Assembly (NCBI RefSeq): GCF_003094615.1
Contig: NZ_QDKO01000009.1
Span: 62,001-126,000 of the forward strand
Source of the DNA: Caulobacter radicis
GTDB taxonomy: Bacteria; Pseudomonadota; Alphaproteobacteria; Caulobacterales; Caulobacteraceae
Reading direction: 5' to 3'
Length of the DNA: 64,000 nucleotides
The notes beneath the pieces were generated by a model that was not told the origin of the DNA, ran no database searches, and saw nothing but the letters and a program-made list of their open reading frames with translations. The position numbers were made by a program, and so were the translations under genes. Every line of letters begins with the position of its first letter. Within the stretch, counting starts at the first letter, position 1. This document shows, in pieces, positions 42,422 to 51,934 of this stretch.

Positions 42422-45310
42422 CTACCTCACCACATCCTCGAACGCCTTGCGGGCTTCGGCCTTGGCCTTGACCAGCTTGGCCTTCAGCGAGCGGAACTGG
42501 GTGACGTGGCCGGCGCGGGCCAGCAGGGCGCGGAAGGCCTTGGGTTCGCTTTCCGGGTCGTCGCCGTTCTCCAGCGCGACCTTGATCAGTTGTGACAGGT
42601 CCTGCTCCAGCCGCCAGGCCGACAGGGCCGCGGTCAGGGCCGCCTTGTCGGCAAGGCCCGCCTCGATCAGCGCCGACAGCGCCTCGCCGGTATTCTGGGC
42701 CAGCGGGCCCCCGTTCGGCCCATGGGCCAGTTGCAGGTACTGGGCGATGAACTCGATGTCGACGAGGCCGCCGGGATCGAGCTTCAGGTCCCACGGGCCC
42801 TTGCCGGGCCGCTCGCGCTCCATCAACTCGCGCATCTCCAGCACGTCGGCGGCGGTCCTGGCCACGTCGCGCGGTCGGCGCAGGGCGGCCTCGATGGCGC
42901 CTTCGGCCCGCGCCTTGAAGGCCGGCGAGCTGGCCCAGATCACCCGCGCGCGGGTCAGGGCCAGGAGCTCCCAGGTCTCGCACTCGCGCTCGTAATAGTC
43001 CTCGAAGGCGGTGAAGCTGACCGCCACCGGTCCCTTGCTGCCCGAGGGGCGCAGTTTCAGGTCCACCTCGTAGAGCGTGCCTTCGGCCGTCGGGGCCGAC
43101 AGGGCCGAGGCCAGGCGCTGGGTGAAGCGGGCGTAGAAGACGTCGGCGCTCCAGCCCTTGATCTCCGAAACGACATCCCCCCGGGCCGCCGGCGCGTCGG
43201 CGGCGTAGAGCGTCATCAGGTCGAGATCGGACTTGGCGGTCATCTCGCGCGAGCCGGCCTTGCCCAGGGCGACCACGGCCACCTGGCCCGGGAAGGCGCC
43301 GCCAAGCCGCTCGACCTCGGCCAGGGCGGCGGGCGCCAGGCCGCCGACGATCAGGTCGCCGAGGTCGGCGAAGGCCCGGCCCACGTCGCGGGCGCCGGCC
43401 GTGCCGCTCATCACCCGCACGCCGATGCGGAAGGCCTGGTCGCGGAACAGGCGCCGGGCCGCGTCCATCGACGGCTCGAACTCGCTGGGATCCCACGGAA
43501 CCTCCGAGGGCATCTCCATGGGGCCGAAGAAGGCGGGGTCGAGCAGGGCGTCCAGCGCCGTCGGCCGGCGGGCCAGGGTGGCGGCCAGGCGCGGGGCGAA
43601 GGCCATGACCTGCACCACCAGCTCGAACAGGCGCGGCTGGGCCAGGAACAGCGACTGGATCTGCACGCCCGAGCTCAGCGAGGCGAAGAAGTCGGCGAAG
43701 CGGTTGAAGGCCGCGTCCGGCGCGCCCGTCGCATTGGCGGCGTCCAGCAGGCGCGGGGCAAGGCGCGTGAAGAGCTCGCGGCCGCGCTCGGTGCGGGTGG
43801 CGGCGATGTGGCCGTGGTGCCAGCCGCGGATGGTGGCGGCCACCCGCTCCGGCGACGAGAAGCCCATGCGCTTGAGCGTGGCCAGGGTCTCCGGATCGTC
43901 CTCGACGCCGGTGAAGACCAGGCTGCCGAACCGCGACGACAGCTCCTCCTCGCCCTTGAACAGGGCGCCGTAGCGCTGGTTGACGCCCTTCAGCATCTTG
44001 CCGACGGCGGCGTCGAAGCTGCGCAGATTGCCGTGGTTCCACAGGGCGGCGACCTTCTTCCGGTCGGCGTCGGACTCCGGCAGCTTGTGGGTCTGGTCGT
44101 CGGCGATCATCTGGGCCCGGTGCTCGAGGGCCCGCAGGTCGTGATAGGCGGCGGTCAGGTATTCGCAGTCCTCCGGCGTCACGTGGCCCGCGTCGCGCAG
44201 GGCGGCGAGCGCATCGAGGGTGCGCGGGCTGCGCAGGTCCGGATGGCGGCCGCCCAGGATCAGCTGCTGGGTCTGGACGAAGAACTCGATCTCGCGGATG
44301 CCGCCGCGGCCCAGCTTCAGGTCCGCGCCCTTGGCCTCCAGCCGCTCGTCCACCTTGTAGGCGTGGATCTGGCGCTTGATCGAATGGATGTCGGCGATGG
44401 CGGCGAAGTCGAGATTGCGCCGCCAGATGAAGGGCTGCAGTTCGTGCAGGAAGGCCTCGCCGCGGGCGATGTCGCCGGCCGCGATGCGGGCCTTGATGTG
44501 GGCGGCCCGTTCCCAGTTCTGGCCGACGCTTTCGTAGTAGTCCAAGGCCGCGTCGATCGGCATGGCCGGCGGGGTCGAGCTGGGATCGGGGCGCAGGCGC
44601 AGGTCGATGCGGAAGACGTAGCCGTCGGCGGTGCGCTCGGCCAGCATCCGGCCCAGGTGCTGGGTCAGGCGAACGGCCACGCCCTGCGGCTCGGTCCCCT
44701 CCGTCACCGGCAGCACCTCGGGCGCGTAGAAGATCGAAAAGTCGATGTCGCTGGAATAGTTCAGCTCGTAGGCGCCGTGCTTGCCCATGGCGATGCAGAA
44801 CAGGCCCGGGATCGGACCGTCCGCGCCATCCCCCACGCCGGTCAGGGCGCCGCGCGCCACTTCCACCCGGGCGGCCTGGGCCAGGGCCGCGTGCAGGCTG
44901 GCGTCGGCGAAGCGGGTCAGGGCGCCGGTGACCGCGTCGAGGTCCCAGACGCCGCCCAGGTCGCACAGGGCGGTCAGCAGGTGCAGGTCGGCCTTCAGGT
45001 CTCGGAGCGTCCTGCGGGCGGTCTCGAAGTCGGGCTCGGCGGCGACGGCCAGGGCGGCCGCCAGGATCTGCGCCAGGCGAGCCTGCGGCTCGCTGTCCAG
45101 GATGCTGGTCAGGCGCACGCCGTCGCGCCGGGCCAGGCCCGCCAGGTAGGGGCTGGCGGCGAACACCGGGGCCAGGGCCGGCCAGGCGGAATCGACGAGG
45201 CTCATACGTTCGCCGGCCCGCTTGGCGATCATCTCGTGGGCGCGCTCGGCGGCCTTGGGATCGACGATCGGACCGCACGGCGCGAGACGGGGAGCGAGCA
45301 GAAGAGTCAT
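42422..45310 (-). CDS. glnE: glutamine synthetase adenylyltransferase/deadenylylase
   Basis: A 962-residue bifunctional enzyme that adenylylates and de-adenylylates glutamine synthetase under PII control. Two nucleotidyltransferase domains are visible: the N-terminal deadenylylase centre FCIAMGKHGAYELNYSSDID (about residue 175) and the C-terminal adenylylase centre VVALGKAGSREMTAKSDLDL (about 680), each with the DxD metal pair. LGRGGIREIEFFVQTQQL and LDPGGLVDIEFIAQYLQL repeat in the two halves, as expected. The ATG at 45310 is preferred to a 24-codon longer frame. It is divergent from blaI. Confidence 0.95.
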   Translation of the reverse strand: MTLLLAPRLAPCGPIVDPKAAERAHEMIAKRAGERMSLVDSAWPALAPVFAASPYLAGLARRDGVRLTSILDSEPQARLAQILAAALAVAAEPDFETARRTLRDLKADLHLLTALCDLGGVWDLDAVTGALTRFADASLHAALAQAARVEVARGALTGVGDGADGPIPGLFCIAMGKHGAYELNYSSDIDFSIFYAPEVLPVTEGTEPQGVAVRLTQHLGRMLAERTADGYVFRIDLRLRPDPSSTPPAMPIDAALDYYESVGQNWERAAHIKARIAAGDIARGEAFLHELQPFIWRRNLDFAAIADIHSIKRQIHAYKVDERLEAKGADLKLGRGGIREIEFFVQTQQLILGGRHPDLRSPRTLDALAALRDAGHVTPEDCEYLTAAYHDLRALEHRAQMIADDQTHKLPESDADRKKVAALWNHGNLRSFDAAVGKMLKGVNQRYGALFKGEEELSSRFGSLVFTGVEDDPETLATLKRMGFSSPERVAATIRGWHHGHIAATRTERGRELFTRLAPRLLDAANATGAPDAAFNRFADFFASLSSGVQIQSLFLAQPRLFELVVQVMAFAPRLAATLARRPTALDALLDPAFFGPMEMPSEVPWDPSEFEPSMDAARRLFRDQAFRIGVRVMSGTAGARDVGRAFADLGDLIVGGLAPAALAEVERLGGAFPGQVAVVALGKAGSREMTAKSDLDLMTLYAADAPAARGDVVSEIKGWSADVFYARFTQRLASALSAPTAEGTLYEVDLKLRPSGSKGPVAVSFTAFEDYYERECETWELLALTRARVIWASSPAFKARAEGAIEAALRRPRDVARTAADVLEMRELMERERPGKGPWDLKLDPGGLVDIEFIAQYLQLAHGPNGGPLAQNTGEALSALIEAGLADKAALTAALSAWRLEQDLSQLIKVALENGDDPESEPKAFRALLARAGHVTQFRSLKAKLVKAKAEARKAFEDVVR

Positions 45311-45366
45311 GGCGCGCACTCTTAACCGACTGCCCGCGTCCGCCAAGCATCGCTTGACGGCTTCAT

Positions 45367-45378
45367 TTACGGGCGTAA
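45367..45378. promoter_or_regulatory. BlaI/MecI-type operator
   Basis: A perfect 12-bp palindrome-like box, TTACGGGCGTAA, i.e. TTAC-N4-GTAA, the same half-sites and spacing as the BlaI/MecI operator core TTACATATGTAA. It lies 31 nt before the blaI-like start and 57 nt before the divergent glnE start. Confidence 0.7.
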
Positions 45379-45408
45379 TCATCCAGGTCAGTAGAGCAGC
45401 GGACAGCC

Positions 45409-45777
45409 ATGAGCATCACCCACGCCGAAAGCCACGTCATGGAAGCGCTCTGGAGCCAGAGCCCCCTGACCGTCGAGGAGATCCTGGAGGCCGTCGCCGG
45501 CCCGCAAGGGTGGGGCGAGGCCACGGTCAAGACGCTGATCAACCGCCTGCTCAAGCGCAAGGCCATCGAGTCGCGCCGCATCGACGGCCGCGTCCGCTAC
45601 GTGCCGATCGTCAGTCGCGCCGAATACCTGCAGACCGAGAGCCAGGGCCTGCTGGACCGCCTGTTCGAAGGCCGCCTGACGCCGCTGGTCGCCCATTTCG
45701 CCAAGCACCGCTCGCTGTCGCCCGACGAGGTCAAGCAGCTGAAGCAGCTGATCGCGGAGCTGGACGATGCTGATTGA
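45409..45777 (+). CDS. BlaI/MecI-family transcriptional repressor
   Basis: A 122-residue penicillinase-repressor-family winged-helix protein. It has ESHVMEALWSQSPLTVEEIL and GWGEATVKTLINRLLKRKAIESRRIDGRVRYVPIVSR, the recognition helix and wing. The C-terminal helices for dimerisation include the region usually cut by the BlaR1 pathway. It overlaps the peptidase gene by 11 nt, a standard blaI-blaR arrangement, and has a TTAC-N4-GTAA box upstream, so autorepression is likely. Confidence 0.92.
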   Translation: MSITHAESHVMEALWSQSPLTVEEILEAVAGPQGWGEATVKTLINRLLKRKAIESRRIDGRVRYVPIVSRAEYLQTESQGLLDRLFEGRLTPLVAHFAKHRSLSPDEVKQLKQLIAELDDAD

Positions 45778-46675
45778 GCTGCTGGCCATAACCCTGCTGC
45801 GGGCGCAGCTGGCCGCCGCCGTCGGCGTGCTGGTCGTCCTGGCCCTGCGCGTGCCGGTGCGCCGCCTGGTCGGCTCGGAAGCGGCCTATAAGCTGTGGCG
45901 CCTGGCGCCGGCGGCGGCCCTGGCCAGCGTCTTCCCCAGCCTGTCGGACGCCCTGGGCGCGGGCGCGGCGCAACAGCCGCCCGAGCGCCTGCTGGCGGTG
46001 GGCTTCCTGGTCGTCTGGCTGGTCGGCGTCGTCGGCCTGGCCGGCTTCATCGCCCTGGCCGAGCGCGCCTTCCGCAAGCGGGCCCGCGCCGGCCTGGAGG
46101 GCCCGGCGGTCATGGGCGTGTTCTGCCCGCGCCTGGTCATCCCGCGCGACTTCGCCCAGCGCTTCGACGCCGCCGAGCGTGAGCTGGTCCTGGCCCACGA
46201 GCGCGCGCACATGCGGCGCGGCGACCCTCGGGGCAACCTGATCATCACCGCCTGCCAGGCCCTGGGCTGGCTGAATCCGATCGTCCACCTGGGGGCGTTC
46301 GTCGCCCGCCTGGACCAGGAGATCGCCTGCGACGGCGATGTCGTCGCCCTGCATCCCAAGGCCCGCAAGCGCTACGCCGAGACCCTGATGAAGGCCCACG
46401 CCTTCACCGCCGCCTCGCCGCTGGCCTGCGCCTTCGGCCGCCACCCGCTGGTGTCGCGCGTGCGGGTCATCGCCGGGCCGGGTCCGGTCTCGAACGAAGG
46501 CCTGACCGCCGCCGTCACCCTGGGCGCGCTGACCGTGATGATCGTCATGGGCGTCTGGACCCTGGCCCCGCGCGGCCCCGCCCCGCCCTCGACCCGCATC
46601 CCCGGCGCCAGCGCCCGCCTGTTCGTCGACGGCGTCACCCCGCCGCCGCTGAAGCGGGGCGTGGAGGCGCGGTAA
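45767..46675 (+). CDS. M56-family membrane metallopeptidase (BlaR1-like, no sensor domain)
   Basis: A 302-residue membrane peptidase. Several membrane helices precede the zinc motif LAHERAHMRRGD (HExxH) at about residue 143, with the third ligand region QEIACDGDVVAL. A helix at about 243-263 follows, then a 40-residue tail. BlaR1/MecR1 proteins carry an extracellular penicillin-binding domain after this core; here it is absent, so beta-lactam sensing by this protein alone is unlikely. It probably cleaves or frees the BlaI-like repressor in response to another signal (inference). Confidence 0.88.
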   Translation: MLIELLAITLLRAQLAAAVGVLVVLALRVPVRRLVGSEAAYKLWRLAPAAALASVFPSLSDALGAGAAQQPPERLLAVGFLVVWLVGVVGLAGFIALAERAFRKRARAGLEGPAVMGVFCPRLVIPRDFAQRFDAAERELVLAHERAHMRRGDPRGNLIITACQALGWLNPIVHLGAFVARLDQEIACDGDVVALHPKARKRYAETLMKAHAFTAASPLACAFGRHPLVSRVRVIAGPGPVSNEGLTAAVTLGALTVMIVMGVWTLAPRGPAPPSTRIPGASARLFVDGVTPPPLKRGVEAR

Positions 46676-46681
46676 GCTCGG

Positions 46682-46786
46682 TGCGTCCTTCGAGGCTCGC
46701 CTTTCGGCTCGCACCTCAGGATGAGGACGCTATTGCACTGAGATCCTCATCCTGAGGCGCCCGCGCAGCGGGCCTCGAAGGACGCA
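46682..46786. repeat. large inverted repeat, type A-related
   Basis: Perfect 15-bp outer arms (46682-46696 and 46772-46786; TGCGTCCTTCGAGGC and its complement) enclose CTCAGGATGAGG words shared with the type A elements. It immediately follows the M56 gene and may end its transcript. Confidence 0.82.
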
Positions 46787-46854
46787 GGGCGTATCCGCTT
46801 GAACTTAAAAACTACACGTGTAATCTTTCCCTCGATCAAAGGGGGAAGATCACC

Positions 46855-47412
46855 ATGTCGTTCGTCCTGCCGGTTCCCGACGCCCATGTCGGCCGCAAGC
46901 GCGGCGTCGCTGTCGCCTGGCGCATCCTCGGCCTCGTCATGGTCGCCTCGATGCTGGCGGCCCTGGCCTACGGGATCTTCGACTTCATCCGGTTCGAGCG
47001 GGCCATGGGGCCGCTGCCGCCGGCGGAAGGCGCGGCGCTGGAGCCGGCCCGCCGCCAGGCCGCCCAGCGCTGGGCCGTGGTGCAGCCGGCCCTCGTCGCT
47101 CGCCTCAAGCAGTCGCGCGAGCTGGAGCTGGGCGGGGTGTGGATGATGCGCACGGGCCGGGTCTGCGGGGTGGTCAACGGCAAGACCAGCTTCGGCGGCT
47201 TCACCGGCATGACCCGGTTCTACACCGACGGCGACACGCCTGTTTTTCCCTATGACGACAAGGGTCGCTTCCGCGAGACCTGGCATCAGTGCGACCGCGA
47301 CCGCTGGGCGGTGATCCGCCAGGGCTCGGACGAGACCGGCTTCTGCGCCACGAAGTTTGGCCAGACCCGCTGCCGGGTGGTGCGCCGCCAGGCGACGACG
47401 ATGCCGAGGTAG
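46855..47412 (+). CDS. membrane-anchored hypothetical protein
   Basis: A 185-residue protein with one membrane helix (about 21-46, AWRILGLVMVASMLAALAYG) and a presumed periplasmic domain rich in Arg and aromatic residues, with cysteines in GRVCGVV, HQCDRD, GFCATK and TRCRVV that could pair. No family is recognised. AAAGGGGGAAGA lies before the ATG, and an AT-rich stretch (46800-46830) suggests its own promoter. It converges on the TonB receptor gene. Confidence 0.75.
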   Translation: MSFVLPVPDAHVGRKRGVAVAWRILGLVMVASMLAALAYGIFDFIRFERAMGPLPPAEGAALEPARRQAAQRWAVVQPALVARLKQSRELELGGVWMMRTGRVCGVVNGKTSFGGFTGMTRFYTDGDTPVFPYDDKGRFRETWHQCDRDRWAVIRQGSDETGFCATKFGQTRCRVVRRQATTMPR

Positions 47413-47420
47413 CCCCAAAA

Positions 47421-47458
47421 GAAAACCCGCGCCGCCCTGGAAGGAGAGCGACGCGGGC
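47421..47458 (-). terminator. intrinsic terminator of the TonB receptor gene
   Basis: On the minus strand a 10-bp stem (one G-U pair) built on CCCGCG/CGCGGG is followed by TTTTCTTTT. It lies about 33 nt after the receptor stop codon. Confidence 0.8.
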
Positions 47459-47490
47459 TGCCTAGGCGCCGGGGGGAGGTAGGATCGCGC

Positions 47491-50277
47491 CTAGAAGTTG
47501 TAGCGGAGGCCGACCAGGAACTGGCGGCCGCTGTGGGTGTAGACGTTCAGCCGGTTGCTATCGCCGACGTACTGGTCGTTGAACTCGTCGGTCAGGTTCA
47601 CGCCCTCGATCGAGAGCTTGAGGTTGTCGCGGATGTTCCAGCTGGCCTGCATGTCGACGTTCAGGGTCTCGTTGGTGCCCTGGACGGTGTTGCCGTCGCT
47701 GCCGGGCACCTGGGTCAGGTAGCCGTCGCGATAGGCCAGCGAGCCGCGCACGCTCCACTTGGGGGTCTCGTAGTAGAGCGTCAGGTTGGCGGCGTTCTTC
47801 GACAGGCCCACCAGGGTGGCGTTCACCGTCGGCGCGCCCGGCGTCGTCGAGGTCAGGTACTCGATCTTGGAGTCGACATAGGTGTAGTTGGCCACCACGC
47901 CGAAGTTGCTCCAGAAGCCCGGCAGGAAGGTGAAGGGCTGCTGGACGTTGATCTCGAAGCCCTTCAGGTCGCCGCCGTCGCTGTTGACCGGCTGGGTGAC
48001 CTGGAACACCTGGTCGGTGGTCGCGCCGGTGCCGGTCAGCAGCGAGTCCGGCAGGCCCAGGGTGTTGTAGACGGCCTCGCGGCGCAGGGTGGCCACGAAG
48101 GTGTCGATGCGCTTGTAGAAGACGCCCAGCGCGATCATCGCGCCCTTCTCGCGGTACCATTCCAGCGAGAAGTCGAGGTTGTCTGACTTCGTCGGCGTCA
48201 GGTACGGGTTGCCCGAGCTGTAGGTGCGGTTGGCGCCTTGCACGGCCACGTCGCCGCCAGGCGACAGCGATCCGATGCCCGGACGGGCGATGGTCTGGGC
48301 GGCGCTGACGCGGGCCACGACGGTGTCGGAAAGGTCGGCGGCGAGGTTGAACGAGGGCAGGGTCAGGTTGTAGTCGCGGGCGACGTCGACCCGCTGGATG
48401 GCGCCGGCGACGGCGGCGTAGCCGGCCGACTCCTGCTTGGTATGGACGCGGCGCACGCCGGCGTCGCCGCGGAAGGGCAGGCCGAAGGCGTCGAACTTGA
48501 ACTCGGCCTGGACGTAGGCGCCGTAGTCCTGCTCCTCGACCGCGCCGTACTGGCCGCGGGCGCTGGAGTTGTTGGTGTCGGTCAGGGCGTAGATGCCGCT
48601 GTTGCTGTAGATGCCCAAGAGGGCGGCGTACTTGTCGATGTCGGGGATCAGCCAGGAGGTGAAGTTGCCCTCCGGCAGGTCCATGCCGCTGCCAAAGCCC
48701 TTGAACACCTTCGACACCGAGGCCAATTGGGCCGGGGTCAGGGTCTGGACGACGGTTTCGCTGGTCCGGTACTGGCCATAGCTGTCGTATTCGAACTTTC
48801 GCCAGTCCAGGCCCGCCTTGAGGCGCAGTTTGTCGTTCAGGTCCCACTCGCCATAGACCTTGGCGGTCGAGAACTGGTTCTCGACGAACTGCGGGCGGAT
48901 GCGCACCTCGGAGGTGCCGTTGGTCGAGGACCAGTTGGCCGGATCGGTCGGGTCGAAGCCCAGCAGGATCTGCGGCGCGCGGCCCTTGCGGAAGTCGTAC
49001 TGGTAGTTCTGGCTATTGGCCCGGTCGAAGGTGACGATGGTCGAGATCGGCTGGGTGAAGGTCGAGTCCGAATAGCCGGCCAGCATGCCCACCCGCAGGC
49101 TGCCGCTGAAGTCGTGGGTGCCCGACAGGGTGAACTGCTTGAACTCGGTGTTCAGCTCGTCATAGGCCGCCTGGGTGCGCAGGTCGACATTGTCCATCCG
49201 GGCATAGACCAGGTTGCCGTTCTCGACGACGCCGTCGCGGATGATGGTCTGCGGCTTGCCGGTGTTGGCGCGCGACAGGCCGATGGCCTGCAGCTGGGCT
49301 TCCTTGCGGGTGCCGGCCAGGTAGGCGTAGAGGGCGTCCAGCGTGACCTGGGTGTCGGAATTGGGCTTGTATTGCAGCGAGCCGGCGATCCCCAGGCGCT
49401 TGGACTCGATGTCGTAGCTGACATAGCCCGGGATGCGCGGGGCGAAGATGTTGGCGCTGTTGATCTGGGCGACGGTGTAGCCGGGCACGGTCGAGGCGCT
49501 GTTGAAGCCGCCGTTGCTGGCGCCGGTGGCCCAGCGGGTGATGTTGGCGCCTTCCTCCTTCAGGTGGCGCTCTTCGTAGGCCACCGACAGCAGGGCGCCG
49601 ACCTTGCCGTCGAAGAACACGTTGCTGGCCAGCACCGAGACGCGCGGCGTCGTCTTTTCCGACAGGTCGTTGTAGCTGGCGCCGGCCGACAGCACGAGCT
49701 GGGGCTTGCCGCTGTCGAAGGCCTTGGCGGTGGTCAGGTCGACCGTGGCGCCCAGCGAGCCTTCCTCGACGTCGGCCGAGGCGGTCTTGCGCACGGCGAT
49801 GCTGTTGAAGAGGTCCGAGGCGAAGACGTTGAAGTCGAAGCCGCGGCCGCGGTTGGTGCCGCCGCTGTTGGCGGTGCCGCCGGTGGTGGAGATGGCCTCC
49901 ATGCCGTTGATGCGGACGCGGGTGTATTCCGAGCCCAGGCCGCGAACGGTGATCTGGCGGCCTTCGCCGTTGATCCGCGAGATCGACACGCCCGGGATGC
50001 GCTGCAGCGATTCCGCCAGGTTCAGGTCGGGGAACTGGGCGATGTCCTCGGCCTTGATGGCGTCGACCACGCCGCTTTCGTTGCGCTTGAGGTTGATGGC
50101 GCTCTGCAGGCTGGCGCGGAAGCCGGTGACGACGATGGCCTCGACCTCGTCGGATGCGGGCTCGGCCGCCGGCGGCTGGGCCTCCTGGGCCATGGCGGCG
50201 CCGGCGGCGAGAATGGTGAAGGCCGAAGCGCTGGCGCCGAGCACGGCGCGCAGGCGCGGATTCCTGTTGGACGTCAT
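47491..50277 (-). CDS. TonB-dependent receptor
   Basis: A 928-residue outer-membrane receptor. It has a signal peptide (about 1-30, ending AAMAQ), a TonB box-like EAIVVTG, a plug domain (about 50-190; SLQRIPGVSISRINGEGRQI, VRGLGSEYTRVRINGME) and a beta-barrel to the C-terminal NF with a terminal Phe. It is of the long TIGR01782 type typical of Caulobacter carbohydrate receptors. It stands divergently to a sugar-acid MFS transporter across a 340-nt region, so it probably imports the oligosaccharide whose monomers the locus degrades (inference). Confidence 0.93.
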   Translation of the reverse strand: MTSNRNPRLRAVLGASASAFTILAAGAAMAQEAQPPAAEPASDEVEAIVVTGFRASLQSAINLKRNESGVVDAIKAEDIAQFPDLNLAESLQRIPGVSISRINGEGRQITVRGLGSEYTRVRINGMEAISTTGGTANSGGTNRGRGFDFNVFASDLFNSIAVRKTASADVEEGSLGATVDLTTAKAFDSGKPQLVLSAGASYNDLSEKTTPRVSVLASNVFFDGKVGALLSVAYEERHLKEEGANITRWATGASNGGFNSASTVPGYTVAQINSANIFAPRIPGYVSYDIESKRLGIAGSLQYKPNSDTQVTLDALYAYLAGTRKEAQLQAIGLSRANTGKPQTIIRDGVVENGNLVYARMDNVDLRTQAAYDELNTEFKQFTLSGTHDFSGSLRVGMLAGYSDSTFTQPISTIVTFDRANSQNYQYDFRKGRAPQILLGFDPTDPANWSSTNGTSEVRIRPQFVENQFSTAKVYGEWDLNDKLRLKAGLDWRKFEYDSYGQYRTSETVVQTLTPAQLASVSKVFKGFGSGMDLPEGNFTSWLIPDIDKYAALLGIYSNSGIYALTDTNNSSARGQYGAVEEQDYGAYVQAEFKFDAFGLPFRGDAGVRRVHTKQESAGYAAVAGAIQRVDVARDYNLTLPSFNLAADLSDTVVARVSAAQTIARPGIGSLSPGGDVAVQGANRTYSSGNPYLTPTKSDNLDFSLEWYREKGAMIALGVFYKRIDTFVATLRREAVYNTLGLPDSLLTGTGATTDQVFQVTQPVNSDGGDLKGFEINVQQPFTFLPGFWSNFGVVANYTYVDSKIEYLTSTTPGAPTVNATLVGLSKNAANLTLYYETPKWSVRGSLAYRDGYLTQVPGSDGNTVQGTNETLNVDMQASWNIRDNLKLSIEGVNLTDEFNDQYVGDSNRLNVYTHSGRQFLVGLRYNF

Positions 50278-50617
50278 CTGTCCCTCCCGATGCCCGTCTG
50301 CGCGGGCCGCTTTTGGAAGCCGGCCGAGCCTGCTTCTTCGTTGCCTGAACCATAGGGACGGGTTCGATCAGAGGGCCAATCCCAATCGGGTATGGACCTA
50401 TGCGCGATGTGCACCGATCCACAGGTTTCCGCTGCGGCGCCTGCCGTCTCGCGCGCGGGCGATCCTTTGACAGCCTTGGGTTTCGATGCGTACCGCGGTT
50501 CGATCCATGTCGCCCGTGGATCGGTCCATAGGCGATTTGACTTAGACCTGGGCCCCGACGCCCCTTAGCGTCCTCCCAAAGCGCCGACGACAGAGCGGCG
50601 CCCCAGGGAGAGCGTCC
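50278..50617. promoter_or_regulatory. divergent control region, TonB receptor / MFS transporter
   Basis: 340 nt with no gene. Two similar words occur: GGACCTATGCGCGAT at 50394-50408 and GGTCCATAGGCGAT at 50523-50536. CGATCCAC (about 50415-50422) is mirrored by GTGGATCG (about 50517-50524). These repeated and mirrored sites would suit a regulator shared by the two divergent genes; the regulator is not identified. Confidence 0.45.
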
Positions 50618-51934
50618 ATGACCGACACCACCAGGCGTACCCGCGTGCGCTGGCTGATCATCGCGACGCTCTTCATCATCACGACGATCAACTACGCCGA
50701 CCGCGCGACCTTCTCGATCGCCGGCCAGTCGGCGTCGAAGGAGCTGGGCCTGGATCCGGTGGCCATGGGCTACATCATGTCGGCCTTCGCCTGGGCCTAT
50801 GTGCTGGGCCAGATCCCCGGCGGCGCGCTGCTCGACCGCTTCGGCTCCAAGAAGATCTACACCGCCGCCCTGGTGTTGTGGTCCAGCTTCACCCTGCTGC
50901 AGGGCTTCTCGGGCGTGTTCACGGGCCTGGCCGCCGCGGTGGCCCTGTTCTTCATGCGCTTCCTGGTGGGCCTGGCCGAGGCGCCGTCGTTCCCGGCCAA
51001 CGCCCGCATCGTGGCCGCCTGGTTCCCGGGCTCGGAGCGCGGCACGGCCTCGGCGATCTTCAACTCGGCCCAGTACTTCTCGCTGGTCGCCTTCGCGCCG
51101 CTGATGGGCTGGCTGGCCCATGACTTCGGCTGGCGCTCGGTGTTCTTCGTCATGGGCGCGATCGGCATCGTCGCGGCGTTCTTCTTCGTCAAGCTGATCC
51201 ACAGCCCGGTCGAGCACCCGAAGATCAGCAAGGCCGAGTTCGACTATATCGAGGCCGGCGGCGGGCTGGTGCGGATGGAGGACAAGACCGCCAATGCGGG
51301 CGCGGCCTTCACCTGGGCCAACGTCAAGCAGGTGCTGACCAGCCGCATGCTGCTGGGCGTCTATATCGGCCAGTACTGCATCAACGTGCTGACCTATTTC
51401 TTCGTCACCTGGTTCCCGATCTATCTGGTCAAGGCGCGGGGGCTGTCGATCCTGCAGGCTGGCTTCACCGCCGCCCTGCCGGCCCTGTGCGGCTTCGCCG
51501 GCGGCCTGCTGGGCGGGATGATCTCGGATCACCTGCTGAAGAAGACCGGCAATCTCGACATCGCCCGCAAGACGCCGCTGCTGCTGGGCATGATCCTGGC
51601 CACCTGCATCGTCATCTGCAACTACGTCGAGCAGGAGTGGCTGGTCATCGTGATCATGGCCGCGGCCTTCTTCGGCAAGGGGGTGGCGTCGCTGGGCTGG
51701 GCCGTGGTGTCGGACACCTCGCCCAAGGAGATGGCTGGGGTGACCGGCGGGGTCTTCAACACCTTCGGCAACACGGCCGGCATCGTGACCCCGATCGTCA
51801 TCGGCTACATCGTGCAGGCCACCGGCTCGTTCGACGGGGCGTTGATCTTCGTCGGCGCCCACTGCCTGATCGCCGTGCTGGCCTATTTCCTGATCGTCGG
51901 GAAGATCCAGCGCCTGCAACTGAAGGCGGCCTGA
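50618..51934 (+). CDS. MFS transporter of the anion:cation symporter family, sugar-acid type
   Basis: A 438-residue permease with twelve predicted helices. Family marks are INYADRATFSIAG in helix 1, WAYVLGQIPGGALLDRFGSKK, RFLVGLAEAPSFPANARIVAAWFP and AGVTGGVFNTFGNTAGIVTP. These match glucarate/galactarate/galactonate transporters (GudP/GarP/DgoT). KdgD, encoded 6 kb away in the same locus, uses the glucarate/galactarate dehydration product, which supports a hexarate or uronate-derived substrate. Its stop overlaps the next start by 1 nt. Confidence 0.9.
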   Translation: MTDTTRRTRVRWLIIATLFIITTINYADRATFSIAGQSASKELGLDPVAMGYIMSAFAWAYVLGQIPGGALLDRFGSKKIYTAALVLWSSFTLLQGFSGVFTGLAAAVALFFMRFLVGLAEAPSFPANARIVAAWFPGSERGTASAIFNSAQYFSLVAFAPLMGWLAHDFGWRSVFFVMGAIGIVAAFFFVKLIHSPVEHPKISKAEFDYIEAGGGLVRMEDKTANAGAAFTWANVKQVLTSRMLLGVYIGQYCINVLTYFFVTWFPIYLVKARGLSILQAGFTAALPALCGFAGGLLGGMISDHLLKKTGNLDIARKTPLLLGMILATCIVICNYVEQEWLVIVIMAAAFFGKGVASLGWAVVSDTSPKEMAGVTGGVFNTFGNTAGIVTPIVIGYIVQATGSFDGALIFVGAHCLIAVLAYFLIVGKIQRLQLKAA

